Below, in pieces: positions 22,566-33,446 of a DNA stretch of 64,000 nucleotides (its first letter is position 1; the number at the start of each line of letters is the position of its first letter). The stretch comes from Thereva unica. Lineage: Eukaryota > Arthropoda > Insecta > Diptera > Therevidae. Under the pieces are notes generated by a model. It was not told the DNA's origin and did not search any database. It saw nothing but the letters and a program-made list of their open reading frames with translations. The stretch is taken from positions 37,722,039 to 37,786,038 of the forward strand of contig OX465282.1 in NCBI GenBank assembly GCA_949987705.1, written 5' to 3'. A program made the position numbers and the translations under genes.

Positions 22566-23501
22566 CCCTGGTGGAAATAGAACAGGGCGTGCCATGTTTG
22601 TAACGTGGCCCTAGTAGGATTAAGCATGGTTTTCCCTAATAAGGAAACTTTGGTTTAAGCCTTTGTAGATCTATACGGGGCGTAACATGGGTTTCCTATT
22701 AGGGCTGAAAAAGTTCATTCCTAGCTTGATATACTCGGGGGCTAACTAAAAAGCCTTGTTAGGGCTGAAAAAATATTTTCAAGATCAGTTTTAATTGGGG
22801 GCCAAGTAGAAAACCTTATTAGGGCTGAAATAGTATTCTCAAGTTCAATTCTAGCCAGGGGCCGACTGGTATGCCTTGTCAGGGCTAAAACAATATTTTC
22901 AAGATCAGTCTTAATCGGAGCAAAACTAGAAAACCTTGTTAGGGCTTAAATAATATTCACAAGGTCAGTTCTGATCTGGGGTTGACTCGAATGCCTTTTT
23001 AAGGCTGAAATAATATTTTACAGATCAGTTTTAAACGGGGTCATACTAGGATGCCTCATTGGGGCTAAAATAATATTTATAATATCAGTTCTTATCGGGG
23101 TCTAACTGGAAAGCATTGTTGTTGTCTGACAAACGATTATAATAAATATTTGATTACAATTTGATAGTTACAGCCCGATTTAGGCTGAAAGGGGTAAGAC
23201 TGTACCAGCCCTAACAAGGTCAGGGTAATTTGGACCAAGTTAGAGCTAGATAAACAGCTGTTTAAAAATATTCAAACAGGGCTAGATATTCATAGCCCGA
23301 TCGACTCTAGGAGGACTACAAAGTTAAAGCCCTAACAAGGTATTCTAGACAAAGCTCTATTAGGGAATCATGACTAGCTCTGGCCAATGCCCTGCGTTAC
23401 GTTCCTAGCTATAGCTAGCTAGTCTTCAAAATCAGGGCTAGTTAGGAAAATAGTTTACCCTGTTAGAGCTAGTTTTGGCCCCGTCAACTTTTCCGCCAGG
23501 G
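22566..23501. mobile_element. Inverted-repeat element carrying a 60-bp satellite
   Basis: The terminal sequences are CCCTGGTGGAAA and its inverted counterpart TTTCCGCCAGGG. It lies inside repeat R: copy 1 at about 8882-8894 has the uninterrupted sequence. The left half is a 60-bp tandem array and the right half carries the key words in reverse (GCCCTAACAAGG). No gene is present. The flanking duplication is at most two or three A/T bases. Confidence 0.7.
22681..23100 (+). repeat. 60-bp tandem repeat, seven units
   Basis: Seven consecutive units start at 22681, 22741, 22801, 22861, 22921, 22981 and 23041, with no length change at all. Weaker partial units flank them at 22621 and 23101. The consensus core is CCTTGTTAGGGCTGAAATAA with TTTTCAAGATCAGTT and a closing CGGGG. 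Units differ by many substitutions but no indels. Confidence 0.9.
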
Positions 23502-24261
23502 AATCTTTCCGGAGGTATTAGCAAAACTAATCAATGCAAAGTACCTGTCAGACTTGACCAAAAATAAAAATTTTCGATAACTAGTGGAACTCTCGGGATG
23601 AATCACAATTTAATGAAATTGTAGGACGTAGAAAATAACTACATGTCAAAAAAGTGCTGATCCAAGGTATGAAAAATTTGTGATGTTTGTAAAGGGTAAC
23701 GTAAATTCTGCAAGTTCTGTTGGAAAGTTATCGCTGTGCAGAATCCAAAAAAGATCACTTCGTTTAGAACGGGTCTTATTCCATCAAGTTTATTAAATAT
23801 TTGTAAAAATTATCAAGGTCTTTCTGACAGCCGAAGTTTTTCCATTCAAACAAAAAAAAGGCTCGACCGAATGTAATGAAGTTTTTTCCAGAGCGTTTTT
23901 TTTTTGTTAATATTCTTCTTTCGACTCCTCAAAGAAGTCGATATAGTTCGCGGTATCGTGTAGGTACAAGAATCACAAACGTCGTTTAAACAAAAAAAGG
24001 CTAGACCAAATTTTATGAAAAGCTTTTCAGATCATATTTCCGTTAATACGCTTCGAACGACATCTCAACGAAGTCGTTTTCTTTAATGGTTCGCGCGATA
24101 TCGTGCAAGAAAAAATGACCACATACGTACGCACAAGCAAACACACACAGGCTGACAGAAACTTTCTTTTATTATTATAGGTAATGAAAATGAATTCAAA
24201 ATGGATGAAGAAATATTCAAAACTACAAAATAACGGTGACGACAGTTTAGTATTGATACAC

Positions 24262-24450
24262 GGGTCAGTACCCCAATCAAAACTAGTTGGGTTTGAAGAC
24301 AGAATAAACTGATTTCTTAGAAATTAGTAATACGCTCAGCCCTAGTGAGAAATTGCCTTGTGCCAGAACTGGTGCCAAAGTAGTCAGAGAGAAGCTAGTT
24401 CAAGTAGCGATATTAGTGGTAAATATATAAGATTTTTCTAGAGAACTAGC
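24262..24450 (+). repeat. Dispersed repeat R, copy 3 (start only)
   Basis: It starts AAACTAGTTGGG and continues through AGTGAGAAATTGCC, GCCAGAACTGGTG and AGATTTTTCTAGAGAAC, as in copies 1 and 2. It stops just before the Helitron-derived coding fragment. Confidence 0.65.
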
Positions 24451-24465
24451 TGGATCCCGGTGCGC

Positions 24466-24985
24466 CTAGCTGCACCCATCAATGTGGTGGATGGTTGTTT
24501 CACCTCTTCCCGCAGCATTATCCGTTGTAAAATATATACGCTGGCCATTTTCGAGATGGCCTACCAAATGAACCACAGTTGGATATCTCTTATGAACGTC
24601 AAAAGAGAAAAATTGCCATACCGCTTCATTATTTTTAACATAACGTCCCATTTAATATTGTGCTATTTCGTCGATGGTATTTGCATTACCAGCAACGAAA
24701 ACAGCCATATCACTCCCCTTCGTGATATATTTGAATATGTATTTGATTGATTTGACGGAATTGCAAAGTTCAACATTTATGTGAGCATTGAACGTCTTGG
24801 ACAATAATGGCGAATAGAGTACATTGTCATCTTCACAATCATAACCATTAACCTTGCGAGTTATCTCTTTGCCATTGACCTTAGTTGGTCGACGATGATA
24901 CAACGGGTAACCAGACCATCGTTCCCGATTACATTTTCAGAAATCAATGCTCTTGGATACCGCCTGGAACATTTCAAATATGCAT
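24466..24985 (-). pseudogene. Helitron Rep/helicase protein fragment
   Basis: Read on the minus strand from about 24985 the translation gives KCSRRYPRALISENVIGNDG. After a frameshift it continues YPLYHRRP, LLSKTFNAHINVELCNS, KSIKYIFKYITKGSDMA and, past an in-frame TAA at about 24652, MGRYVKNNEAVWQFFSF and VVHLVGHLENGQRIYF. These are conserved words of the N-terminal part of Helitron replication/helicase proteins, which mobilise rolling-circle transposons. Only about 170 codons remain, with one frameshift and one stop. No catalytic HUH motif or helicase core is in the window, so this is a relic. Confidence 0.85.
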
Positions 24986-25640
24986 CATGATTCAATCTCC
25001 TCCCATTATGGATTGCCAGTAAAAGTTATGAACAAATCTGACCATATTGATATTGGACATATCCTTTTCGGCACACAATGCATCAACGGTTATATCGATT
25101 TTCCAACTTTCGTTTCGAATTGTATTGATTTTCTTTGCTGAACTTTACTAAAATTGTTAAAGGGACCGCTCGGCTGCGCCAAATTTGTTTTTTCTGTTCT
25201 TTTTCACGTTTTTAAATCTCCAACCGTTCCTGTAGAAATTCAATACCATACTTTCACTTTTTGCAAATCCTACGGCATCTCATTTTAATTACCTCTAAAA
25301 ATAACCAATGCAAAACCAGGGCTCACTAAGTCATAAAACCATTCCGAATCATTATAAAGAGATGTCTAATGCTAAGTTACAATTTTCAAAGGGGTCTTCG
25401 CCAGTGACACAATATTTCAATTTATTTTTTAAATTTTGGTTGCTACAAATTAAACTGAAAAACGAAATGTGCGCCTACAGCGCCACCAGTTGAGAATTTT
25501 TTCAGTTTTTTTTCCTAAACCTTCACATAGCAATTACGAAAAAAACCTGCAAATAAAGTATACAATTTGGTCCAGCCGTTTTCAAGTTTTAAGCATCCGA
25601 ACATAAATCACGTTCCATTTTTATATATATATATATATAT
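24986..25640. other. No gene recognised; ends in an AT microsatellite
   Basis: Nothing coding is supported. The stretch ends with CCAGCCGTTTTCAAGTTTTAA-like sequence, often seen at transposon 3' ends, and an uninterrupted (AT)n run at about 25622-25640. Confidence 0.4.
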
Positions 25641-26150
25641 GAGCCGTTTATTTTGAAACTGAGGCAAGTCCACTTTTTGTTGTTTCGAGATATTTAAGCA
25701 TTTGCATTTCAAAAAAATTAAAAATATTGGTAGCCCCTAATAAACAACTTTTTTGCTTTTTGTGTTCTTAGATAATATAAGTTTATTATCCAATAGTGTT
25801 TATAGTGCTGGCTACAAGAAAATAAAGGTTTTTTCATACCCAATTGGACTTGCCTCACTTTCAAAATTAATGGATTAATATAATCGTTAATTTAAGTGGA
25901 TACAATTTCAGTTGTATCAGCCTTTTTATCCGCTTTACATTATTTTCACCTGAATGTATGTACATATGTGGGTGTTTCCATAAAATTAGGGCGACTTTTG
26001 AAAGTAATTTGTCTTCATAATATTTAAGATGCTATTACATTTCCTAATAGTGGATATAATGCGTGATTAATTTGTTTTGTCATACCTAAAGGGGCCAGTC
26101 ACTTTATGTAGAATTTTATGAGAAATTTTGAGTTTTGCGAATTTAGGCAT

Positions 26151-27073
26151 CTAGGGACTGACTGTTATGATTAACAATGGACGATGGTGGGTTGAAACCT
26201 TAAATTTTACAGTTTTCAATAGGTGGGAGTATTCTGCGTAGATTGCTGCCTTATTCATGAAAATATCTAGTAGGGTTACCAAATTACAGAGTAATATGTA
26301 AACTTCTACCAAAAAAGTTTCAAAAAGTCCCTAGCGGCTAAACCGTTATGATTCTCCCGCCCCCACCTATACGATTTTTTTTCGTATATCCAAGACCTAT
26401 CCGCAGCCAGGCGTTTTGGCATTTTCAGTGATACACCCTGTATAATTATAAGTGAACATCAGCCCCTGACCACTCTCGTCAGTCCCTACCAGCATTAACA
26501 GCTAGGGCCTGACGGTCTAGGGACTGACGATTCTGAGTAAAACTTTAAAAAAATACTGCTCGACCACTATACTACGATATCTAACCCTATCCACCGAACA
26601 AGGCCGATAAACCACTTGTAAATATTAATTAATTAATGTCAATTTCCTATTATTAAACTATAAAATTACTTGGCTAGGGACTGACGGAGTGACTGGATCA
26701 GCACTACTTGGCACATCAAATCTCGCCTCTAGACTTATTTACAAAATGGCCGCTGCCAAGGAGTGCAGTCTGTAGATAATTTCATCTCTTTCTTTAAAAT
26801 CAACTGAATTACATTCCCTCTACCCCCATATAATACCGCGAAATTTTAAAATCCGTTAATGGCTAGGGACTGACGATTAAAATTGAGGACACTAATTCCG
26901 ACCTTAGGAAACACATTTATTGTTTTTTTAAATTGCAAGAAATGATGAAATTAGTTGTAAATACTTTAATATTGAAAAATTGTAAAGAAAATTAAAATAT
27001 AAATTAAATTTTTTCCGAAATATGGATGCCCAAACGCAAAATTTCGGTGCACGGACATGGCTAGGGACTGACG
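26151..27073 (+). repeat. Recurring GGCTAGGGACTGACG motif
   Basis: The full 15-mer occurs at 26672, 26861 and 27059. Close variants lie at 26501 (GCTAGGGCCTGACG), 26516 (TCTAGGGACTGACG) and 26151 (CTAGGGACTGACT). One inverted form is at 26478 (CGTCAGTCCCTA). The spacing of the last copies is about 156, 189 and 198 bases, while the sequence between them is not obviously repeated. Confidence 0.8.
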
Positions 27074-27439
27074 TTTGGGGTCAATAAATATGATTTCCAG
27101 AGTATAGTGTATTATTATTTTAAACAAAATTTGAGGAATAAATACAAAATATTAGCAATCTTAAAATAAAATAATATTAATTATAGAAAGTGGGGAGTGC
27201 TGCGGACACAGAGTTGCCGGATTTTTGTGCAAACACCCATGTATGAATGTATGGATGTATATATGTATGTATTAGCTTTATATAACTTTCCCTGTATGAA
27301 TGTATGTTTGTACGTTTGATTGCTTGTTTGTTCTTTGTAAACAAATCTTGCAACTTGATTTGAACCCACTTCCATATAACCGATCAACTTCTAATTTTGC
27401 CCATATGCAACATAGTGTGCCTGACAATGAAATCTGACC

Positions 27440-27900
27440 AATTTGTAAAAAATCAAGGTGGCGGTTCCAATATGGGGGCCGAATTTTGCAATTGTGTACC
27501 GATTCTATTTAAAATCGGTACTAGGGGGTTTTCATTAAGACAAATGACGAATCTGTGGTCAAAATTTAAAAATTCAAAATGGCGGTCAAGAGAAAATGGC
27601 TGACTACTTTTTTTTTACAATCCACTCAATATGGGTATCAAATGAAACGTTATGTCAAGTAAACTACGATTAACTTTTCAAATTCAAAATGGCGGCCAAC
27701 ACAAAAGGAGAGATAACATTTTTTACAACGCGCTTGGTATATGGGTATCAAATGAAAGGATATGACAATTCGAATACTATTAGCTGTGTCATTCAAGTGC
27801 GTCATTCCAAATTCAAAATTTCGGCCAACACAAAATTACAGTTTACCCTTTTCTTTACAACATCCTCGGTATGGGTATCAAATGAAAGTATATGACAGTA
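27440..27900 (-). repeat. Diverged tandem copies of the ATGGCGG/TATCAAATGAAA repeat
   Basis: TTCAAAATGGCGG(T/C)C or a variant occurs at about 27570, 27678 and 27808. Each copy is followed by a TTTACAAC block and ATGGGTATCAAATGAAA, a unit of roughly 110-130 bases. It relates in inverted orientation to 21380-22080. No coding meaning is seen. Confidence 0.65.
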
Positions 27901-28479
27901 AGCTGTGTGGCGTCATTTTAAATCTAATATTATTACACGATAAACCGACTGCTCTGCATTTTTTTCGTGTAATGATTCTATTGTCTATGTAGATGTGCGC
28001 AAAACAGCAAAAATTCTCATGATTTTCATATTGTTTCCTCGATTACTAAAATTTCCTGGTGTTGGTGTTATTATCGAAACACAATATTGAGATATCTCTA
28101 TTATTATTTATGAAATATTGTTCAATTGGCCTCTACCAATATCAAAGATAAATACATAGATAAAAACACCCTACATTTCAGACTGATGGTAAACCATTAG
28201 ATTTGCTTCACCACCATACAGCAACCGGAGGTAAATTTTGCTGTGTGGTTAAAAATATTTTCAATCTAAGAAGGACTTGCACCACTTTCAAAATAAACAT
28301 ACTTACAACACTGTTAAGAGCTAAAACTTCCATCTCCTTTATTACTAGGATTCTGAATTTTTTTGACCATAACATTTTTACACATAAAAAGATCATACTT
28401 AGTTTTATCTAGAACTACCGTTATCTTCATATTTTTCAAAATGGACTTACCCCACTTTCAAAATAAACGGCTCATATAT

Positions 28480-28960
28480 AGATTTCGTGGTCGAATTCGA
28501 AGCGCCGCTGTAGGCAGAATATGTAATCAATGTAAAGGACTTGTCAGACTTGACCGAAAAGAGCAAATGTTTTGAAACTACTGGAAATTTCGGAATGAGC
28601 TTTAATTTCCAGAAACTGTACGAGGTGGGAAACAATACCCCGACAAAAAAATTGCTGATCTAAAGTTTTGAAAAACTCGTGATATAGTTTTTGCCCGATT
28701 TCTTAAGAGTGCTGGGATTTCGAATGGTGATGTTGGGAAGCTATCGCTCTACTGAATACAGAAAAGATAACTTCATTTAAAACGGATTTCATTTCAAAGA
28801 GTCTATTAGATATTAGATAAACTAATCAATTTAAGGTGCTTGTGAATATTCTTTAGCCGAAGTCTTTTCATTTAAACAAAAGAGGGCACGACCGAAGAGC
28901 ATGTTTTTTTTTAATATTTTTCGTTCGTCACCTCAAAGAGATCGAAATGTTAATGATCTT
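28480..28960 (+). repeat. Dispersed repeat R, copy 4 (partial)
   Basis: It shares TCGAATTCGAAGCGCCGCTG, ACTTGTCAGACTTGACCGAAAA, GAAAAACTCGTGATA and ACGGATTTCATTTC with the inner part of copies 1 and 2. It retains about one of the terminal tandem units. Confidence 0.6.
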
Positions 28961-29611
28961 CGCACTGTTATTCATCGCATTTCCTTTCATCTGTATGCTG
29001 ACGATCTCCAGCTGAATACTTCATGCCCAGTTTTTTGTAATCAACCTATCTAAAACTAAACGTTAAAACATTAGATTAAAATGTTTGTGACGAAGGTTAT
29101 GTCTAAATGGCGTGATTGTTAATATATGTACGACCGTTTTAACGATAAGCATGGGAATTGGCTCAGTACTGAACTGAAGATCCCAAATATTGCTTCAAAC
29201 CCACTTACTGGACCACAACCTACTTCTTCGGAAAAGAGCCGCGCCGGGCCGACAAAAACGTTTTATCCTGTTCTGATCGTAGCAAGCAAAGGAAAGCGAA
29301 GTCTCTTATTTTACATTTTAGTTCTGAAAAGCTACATATGTTCAGCTACAAAAACGTTATAGAAACAAATCACAAAAGCTACAAATACCTGAGAAAATAC
29401 CATTCTAGAAAAACGTCAAGAATAACCAATGTGGACATTTTCAACTGGTTACTTGTATCATCAGACCCTAGCTATGTTCCTTTTCTACTTTTAAGTATTC
29501 TGGAGTAATATATTAAAGGAACGCAAGATTTGTCGATTTGAGTAAAACCTAACCAAAAATGTTTGATGTTATTTCATTTGTATACAAATAAAACGTTAGA
29601 AGCATTTGCTA
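28961..29611. other. No gene recognised
   Basis: There are short open frames only. I see no domain and no recognisable repeat ends. Confidence 0.35.
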
Positions 29612-29619
29612 CTTAGAAG

Positions 29620-30634
29620 CAGGGACTAAAAACGAAAAGTATTTTGTTCGTTTCCGATCAGAACGAAAACGAAAAATTTCGTTTTCGTTCTTTTCGTCCA
29701 CACCCAAAAAATATGTTTTTCGTTTTCGTGAACCGAAATGAAATAACGGTTAAAACCGGTTTTTTACTATTTTTCTAATAAAAGTATGCCAACATGCTTT
29801 TTTTATTTTTTTAAAGAAAATATTGGATGATCGCCTGGAAAAAAATAATAGGAGAATACCCTGCATGTGCGAGCGATTGGTTGGCGACACTGACATATAG
29901 TAATGGACTGCTAAAATGAGCAAAAATCCTATACAAAAATATGGCACCAAAAAATATTGCTGTCTCGTTCCCACGTTAAATTCCAATTAACTTTAATCAT
30001 CAGCGCATGTCAGCAATATAAACTTAATTAGAAAAAATAGACAGGTATAGTTTTTGTTCTTCTGTCTTACCCTTGAGCTATTTTGAAAAGTTCTTTAAAC
30101 AGGGGAAATAACCGTCACAGTTTTGAACTAAATACATTTATTTAATGAAAAAACTGCTCATATATAAAAATGAGTGATGGAAATTTATTTCTATGAATTA
30201 TAACAGACATCTTATTACTTATTTTCTCCTAAATTCGAAGAAATTTTTTTTACATAAAAAAAGTTTTCTTATTCTGGAGAAAAATGGTGCCTTCAGCATT
30301 GTCAGTTAGCAGTCCACTCCTATATTTCAGTGGTTGGCGATCACGTCACCTTCCGTTCTCCTACTTTATAGCGGAGCACTAGTAATGAGTGCGAGTAGAT
30401 ACTTCGGTAAATTAGTGGGAAATAGAAGTGGGAGCTTCCAAGGCCAACGTGAATAGAAGACCCTTGCATCCCCGATACATAAAACCGGTTAAAACCGGTA
30501 ACCGAAATTATTTATTTCGTTTTCAATCATGAACGAAAAATAAAAATTTCGTTTTCGTTTCCGTTTTCGTTCTTATGAATTATTCGGTTAATTTCGTTCT
30601 TTCGTTCTCGTTTTCGTTCCGTTTTTAGTCCCTG
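29620..30634. mobile_element. hAT-type MITE, family M2, containing a second MITE
   Basis: The ends are CAGGGACTAAAAACG and its reverse complement CGTTTTTAGTCCCTG. They are flanked by the 8-bp duplication CTTAGAAG (29612-29619 and 30635-30642). The arms are rich in GTTTTCGTT/AACGAAAAC repeats. The M1 MITE at 29888-30332 is inserted within it with its own duplication, so M2 landed first. No transposase is present. A truncated relative lies at 30968-31058. Confidence 0.9.
29888..30332. mobile_element. hAT-type MITE, family M1, copy 2 (nested)
   Basis: It begins CACTGACATATAGTAATGG, ends with the inverted AGTCCACTCCTATATTTCAGTG, and is flanked by GTTGGCGA at 29880-29887 and 30333-30340. It is 445 bp, about 110 bp shorter than copy 1. 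It contains one version of the AATAGACAGGTATAG block that is duplicated in copy 1. Confidence 0.9.
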
Positions 30635-30757
30635 CTTAGAAGAGACTAATGCGAAAAATTGACGACGAAAGACAATCATTGAAACGAAAGATAATAGTTT
30701 TAGATAATTATTAGATTGAAATTTTATTTATAGGCGTTTTTATATGAAAAAAGCTTA

Positions 30758-30962
30758 AAACAATCAAAAACCTATCGCGAACAGTAATAAGAAAAAAACT
30801 AAAAAGGGACACGACAAATTTAATGAGGTTGTGCTAGGAATGCTTAGAGTGCCCACTTTTCTTAGTATCGAAGCTGCGGAAGAGGTGACTAGCGACATTG
30901 AAGACGATGATAACAACGACGAAGATACTGATGACTATGAGATCGACGATGAAGATCCTTAG
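30758..30962 (+). other. Acidic C-terminal-like reading frame (possible last exon)
   Basis: A 68-codon frame ends at a TAG at 30960-30962. Its middle reads GHDKFNEVVLGMLRVPTFLS and its end is very acidic (SDIEDDDNNDEDTDDYEIDD). It lies downstream of TTTATTTATAG (about 30733), a possible splice acceptor, but an in-frame TAA at 30755 separates the two. The composition resembles an acidic tail of a transposase or nuclear protein. I do not recognise the family. Confidence 0.3.
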
Positions 30963-30967
30963 ACTTG

Positions 30968-31058
30968 AAAGCAGGAACTAAAAACGGAACGAAAACGAGA
31001 ACAAAAGAAGAAGAATTTTTCGTTTTCGTTCTGATCGGAAACGAACAAAATACTAGAG
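30968..31058. mobile_element. Truncated end of MITE family M2
   Basis: AGCAGGAACTAAAAACGGAAC followed by AACGAAAACGAG and TTTTCGTTCTGATCGGAAAC matches the arms of the element at 29620-30634. Only one end is present. Confidence 0.6.
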
Positions 31059-31061
31059 TGA

Positions 31062-31433
31062 AGGTCGGACAGCAGCTCTAGCCGGAAGATAGAGAGAAGA
31101 GAAGGAAGTAACTGTCACAACCTATCCGCGATATTTTATTCAACCAACTCACAACCATTTCGCGACTCTGACATCGGGGCGTCGAGAACAACTCGCTGGA
31201 GTGTTATGCCTCCTGAAACGAGTTGAATCTCATCAACCAACCGATGGCATGCGCTTGGTGCAGCGGGGAAGGACTAGGGAAGGCTATGACAGGGGGATCA
31301 GGAATGTAAAGAGGGAAGAAGAAAGAAGGAAAGTTAGGTGGGAAAGGCGAAGGACCGTGGCGCCGCCGGGATTCGAACCCGGGACCTCTGGGGATAGCAG
31401 TCAGGTGCCTTACCTCTAGACTACCGAGGCCCC
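31062..31433 (-). mobile_element. tRNA-derived SINE, copy 1
   Basis: The minus strand starts at 31433 with a tRNA-like head of about 75 nt. It contains an A-box-like TAGTCTAGAGG and a perfect B-box GGTTCGAATCC, ending CGGCGGCGCCA. A unique body follows with GAGATTCAACTCGTTTCAG, GCATAACACTCC, CGCCCCGATGTC and AGAGCTGCTGT. A second copy at about 34905-35205 on the plus strand shares head and body, which shows that this is a dispersed SINE rather than a tRNA gene. An A/T-run of about 19 bases adjoins the head at 31434. Confidence 0.85.
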
Positions 31434-31554
31434 AAAAAAAAAAAAAAAAAACACACAAAATGGTCAGATTGCATTTTCAAGTGACCGAATTTAAAGTTGA
31501 TCGGTTATATGGGAGAGGGTCAAATTTAAGTTAAAGGTTTTTTTAATGTTTCTT

Positions 31555-32185
31555 CCCGATTAAAAATAATTTCATGGTTAATTTCCTTACTAGCACGCAC
31601 GCGCCCGCAGCTAGCACGCATAGCGAACAAACAGGCACGCCACAAAAGTACGTACTCTCCCGCCACAGGCACGCACGCTCCCGCCACAGGGATATCGCTC
31701 CCGCCACTGGCACGAAAATCTAAAAATTTGTTCGCTAGAGGTATGCACTCTCCCGCCACAGGTATCCACTCTCCCGCCACACGCACGAAAATCTCAAAAT
31801 GTGCCTGATGACGACTTTACATACACATATAATACTCTTCTCCATCTTTTTTAAGAGGCGTAGAATTTTTATTCTAGGAAAAAAAATTTTTTCTTTCATT
31901 TTAAATTTGAGTTTCGTGCGTACCAGCTGCATGCTAGCTGCGGGCTAGTGTTATTTTCACTCAGGCGTGCATGCTAGCTGCGGGCGCCGTGCGGGCTAGT
32001 GCATGCCAGCTGCGTGCTAGCTGCGGGCGAATTTCATTTTTACTCGTGATTTATAATATTCGTGCGTACCAGCTGCATGCTAGCTGCGGGCTAGTCTTCA
32101 GGCGTGCATGCTAGCTGCGGGTGCCGTGCGGGCTAGTGCATGCCAGCTGCGTGCTAGCTGCGGGCGAATTTCATTTTTAATCGGG
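31555..32185. mobile_element. GC-rich palindromic inverted-repeat element E
   Basis: The ends are CCCGATTAAAAATAATTTCAT and its inverted near-match ending TTTTAATCGGG. Inside are clustered TGCATGCTAGCTGCGGGCTA words on the right and their complements (GCCCGCAGCTAGCACG, CTCCCGCCACAGG) on the left. A unit of about 140 bp is duplicated in tandem (about 31916-32055 and 32060-32185). The words are themselves near-palindromic (GCTAGC, GCATGC, AGCT). No gene is visible. Confidence 0.65.
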
Positions 32186-33446
32186 TTGTTAACGATTTTT
32201 TTATTAACGCTGATTTTTTACTACCCATCTATCATTGTTCCACTAAAATTGACTATTACAGGACTAGCCTTCTCAGCCTCATGCATTTAATTTCTCCGCA
32301 CCGCCTGCCTTTGTGCTCTGTGGCTGTGTGTTTTAAAAGTCTTTCCCGTCACCCTCGTCTGTCCATAATCCGCAGCCGCGCCAGTTTAATTGTGCCTTTA
32401 GTTTGACAGGTCTACATAAAAGACAGACGTTGCTGACGAAGTTAGATTGAAACAGAGTGACAGGAAAAGCAGGCAGTTCCAAGTAAAATAAAAACATTAT
32501 TTCACATAAGCTATCCCGAGTTATAGTTGTACATCTTTTTACTTATTTCTACCTTTTTGGATACATGTCAATCTGTTTGACTTACATTTCTTACTGAAGA
32601 AAAAAGGTAAATGAAAGGATTTCCAATTCAAAGATATACATACCATGAACTTTTTTCAAAAACTCAAAGGATTTATTCGATAAAATGATAAAATGCAGAG
32701 AACTTATTATCCTTTGTACTTTTACTTTGTTTATATTAACTTCTTCATAGAACGCACATGAAAGGTTCTCTTGTACTTTTTTCAGCTTTTTACTTGTGCA
32801 CTGACTTTGTGGTATTTAACAAAACACTGCACAAAGTATTCTCTGTTCATATCAGAAACAACCCTGCTAAATTTACCCACAGCCAAACCCGCCAATCTGT
32901 TCTATCACACCCAGCTTTGGTCTTCCACTAAATTACACCTCACTGCTCACCCTTTCATTTAGGCGCCCCATGCAATACGTTTTTTCTTTATTTAAAAAAA
33001 TAATAATACGTTTGAGGGGCATGGGCTCAGCATGGTCATGAAACAACACATATTCTTCACAGATGACAAAAACCTTGTACTAAGGATGGAAGTGAAAGAT
33101 GGCATATTGAGATTCAGGGTTATATGACGAAAGGATGAAAATTAATAAGCAATGCTATTATGATAGCCATGTATCCCGAAAATTTCATAATACGGCAATT
33201 TTCAAATTGATTGCACATCGTTGAAATCTGAAATCACAAAATGATATTGAAACCAGTGAAGTTTTTTTTTCTCGAAATTATGATAAAGTGTGATCCATTA
33301 AAAACATTTTTGTCATACTGCGATGACCTGTCATTGTAATAAATTGTTTCGTTTTCTTGAGGTATTTTTTTGTAATTACAATTTATCTCAATTGGTTTAT
33401 AATATATTAAACCTGAAAGAGATAATGGAGCCCATCCACAGGCTAA
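32186..33446. other. No gene recognised
   Basis: Open frames are short and AT-biased. I see no domain, RNA gene or clear repeat in this stretch. Confidence 0.4.

Larger units (their letters stand above)
22200..24110 (+). repeat. Dispersed repeat R, copy 2 (interrupted)
   Basis: This is the plus-strand copy of repeat R. It starts AAACTAGTTGGGATGTGTGT and shows GAGAGAAGCGAGTTCAAATA, the unoccupied counterpart of the BEL target site, GAAGCGCCG and AACGGGTCTTATTCCATCAA. It carries two of the tandem CACGAT-type units (about 23870-24110) against three in copy 1. A 936-bp inverted-repeat element at 22566-23501 splits it. Confidence 0.7.
25641..28473. mobile_element. 2.8-kb inverted-repeat element D
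   Basis: The ends are GAGCCGTTTATTTTGAAA and its reverse complement, followed inward by AGGCAAGTCCA on the left against TGGACTTACCCCA on the right. Both flanks are TATATAT-like, so the duplication is AT-rich and its length is unclear. No transposase is visible. The interior holds a recurring GGCTAGGGACTGACG motif (26151-27073) and a separate reverse-oriented repeat (27440-27900). The related line TGGACTTGCCTCACTTTCAAAAT at 25845 hints at an internal duplicate of the end. Confidence 0.65.

Noticed and set aside
22681..23100. CRISPR-like array
   Set aside because: The units are contiguous 60-bp repeats with no unique spacers, in an animal genome, inside a transposon.
31358..31433. A functional tRNA gene on the minus strand
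   Set aside because: The A- and B-box are present but the arms do not pair well, and the same sequence plus an extra body is found at 34905. It is a SINE head.
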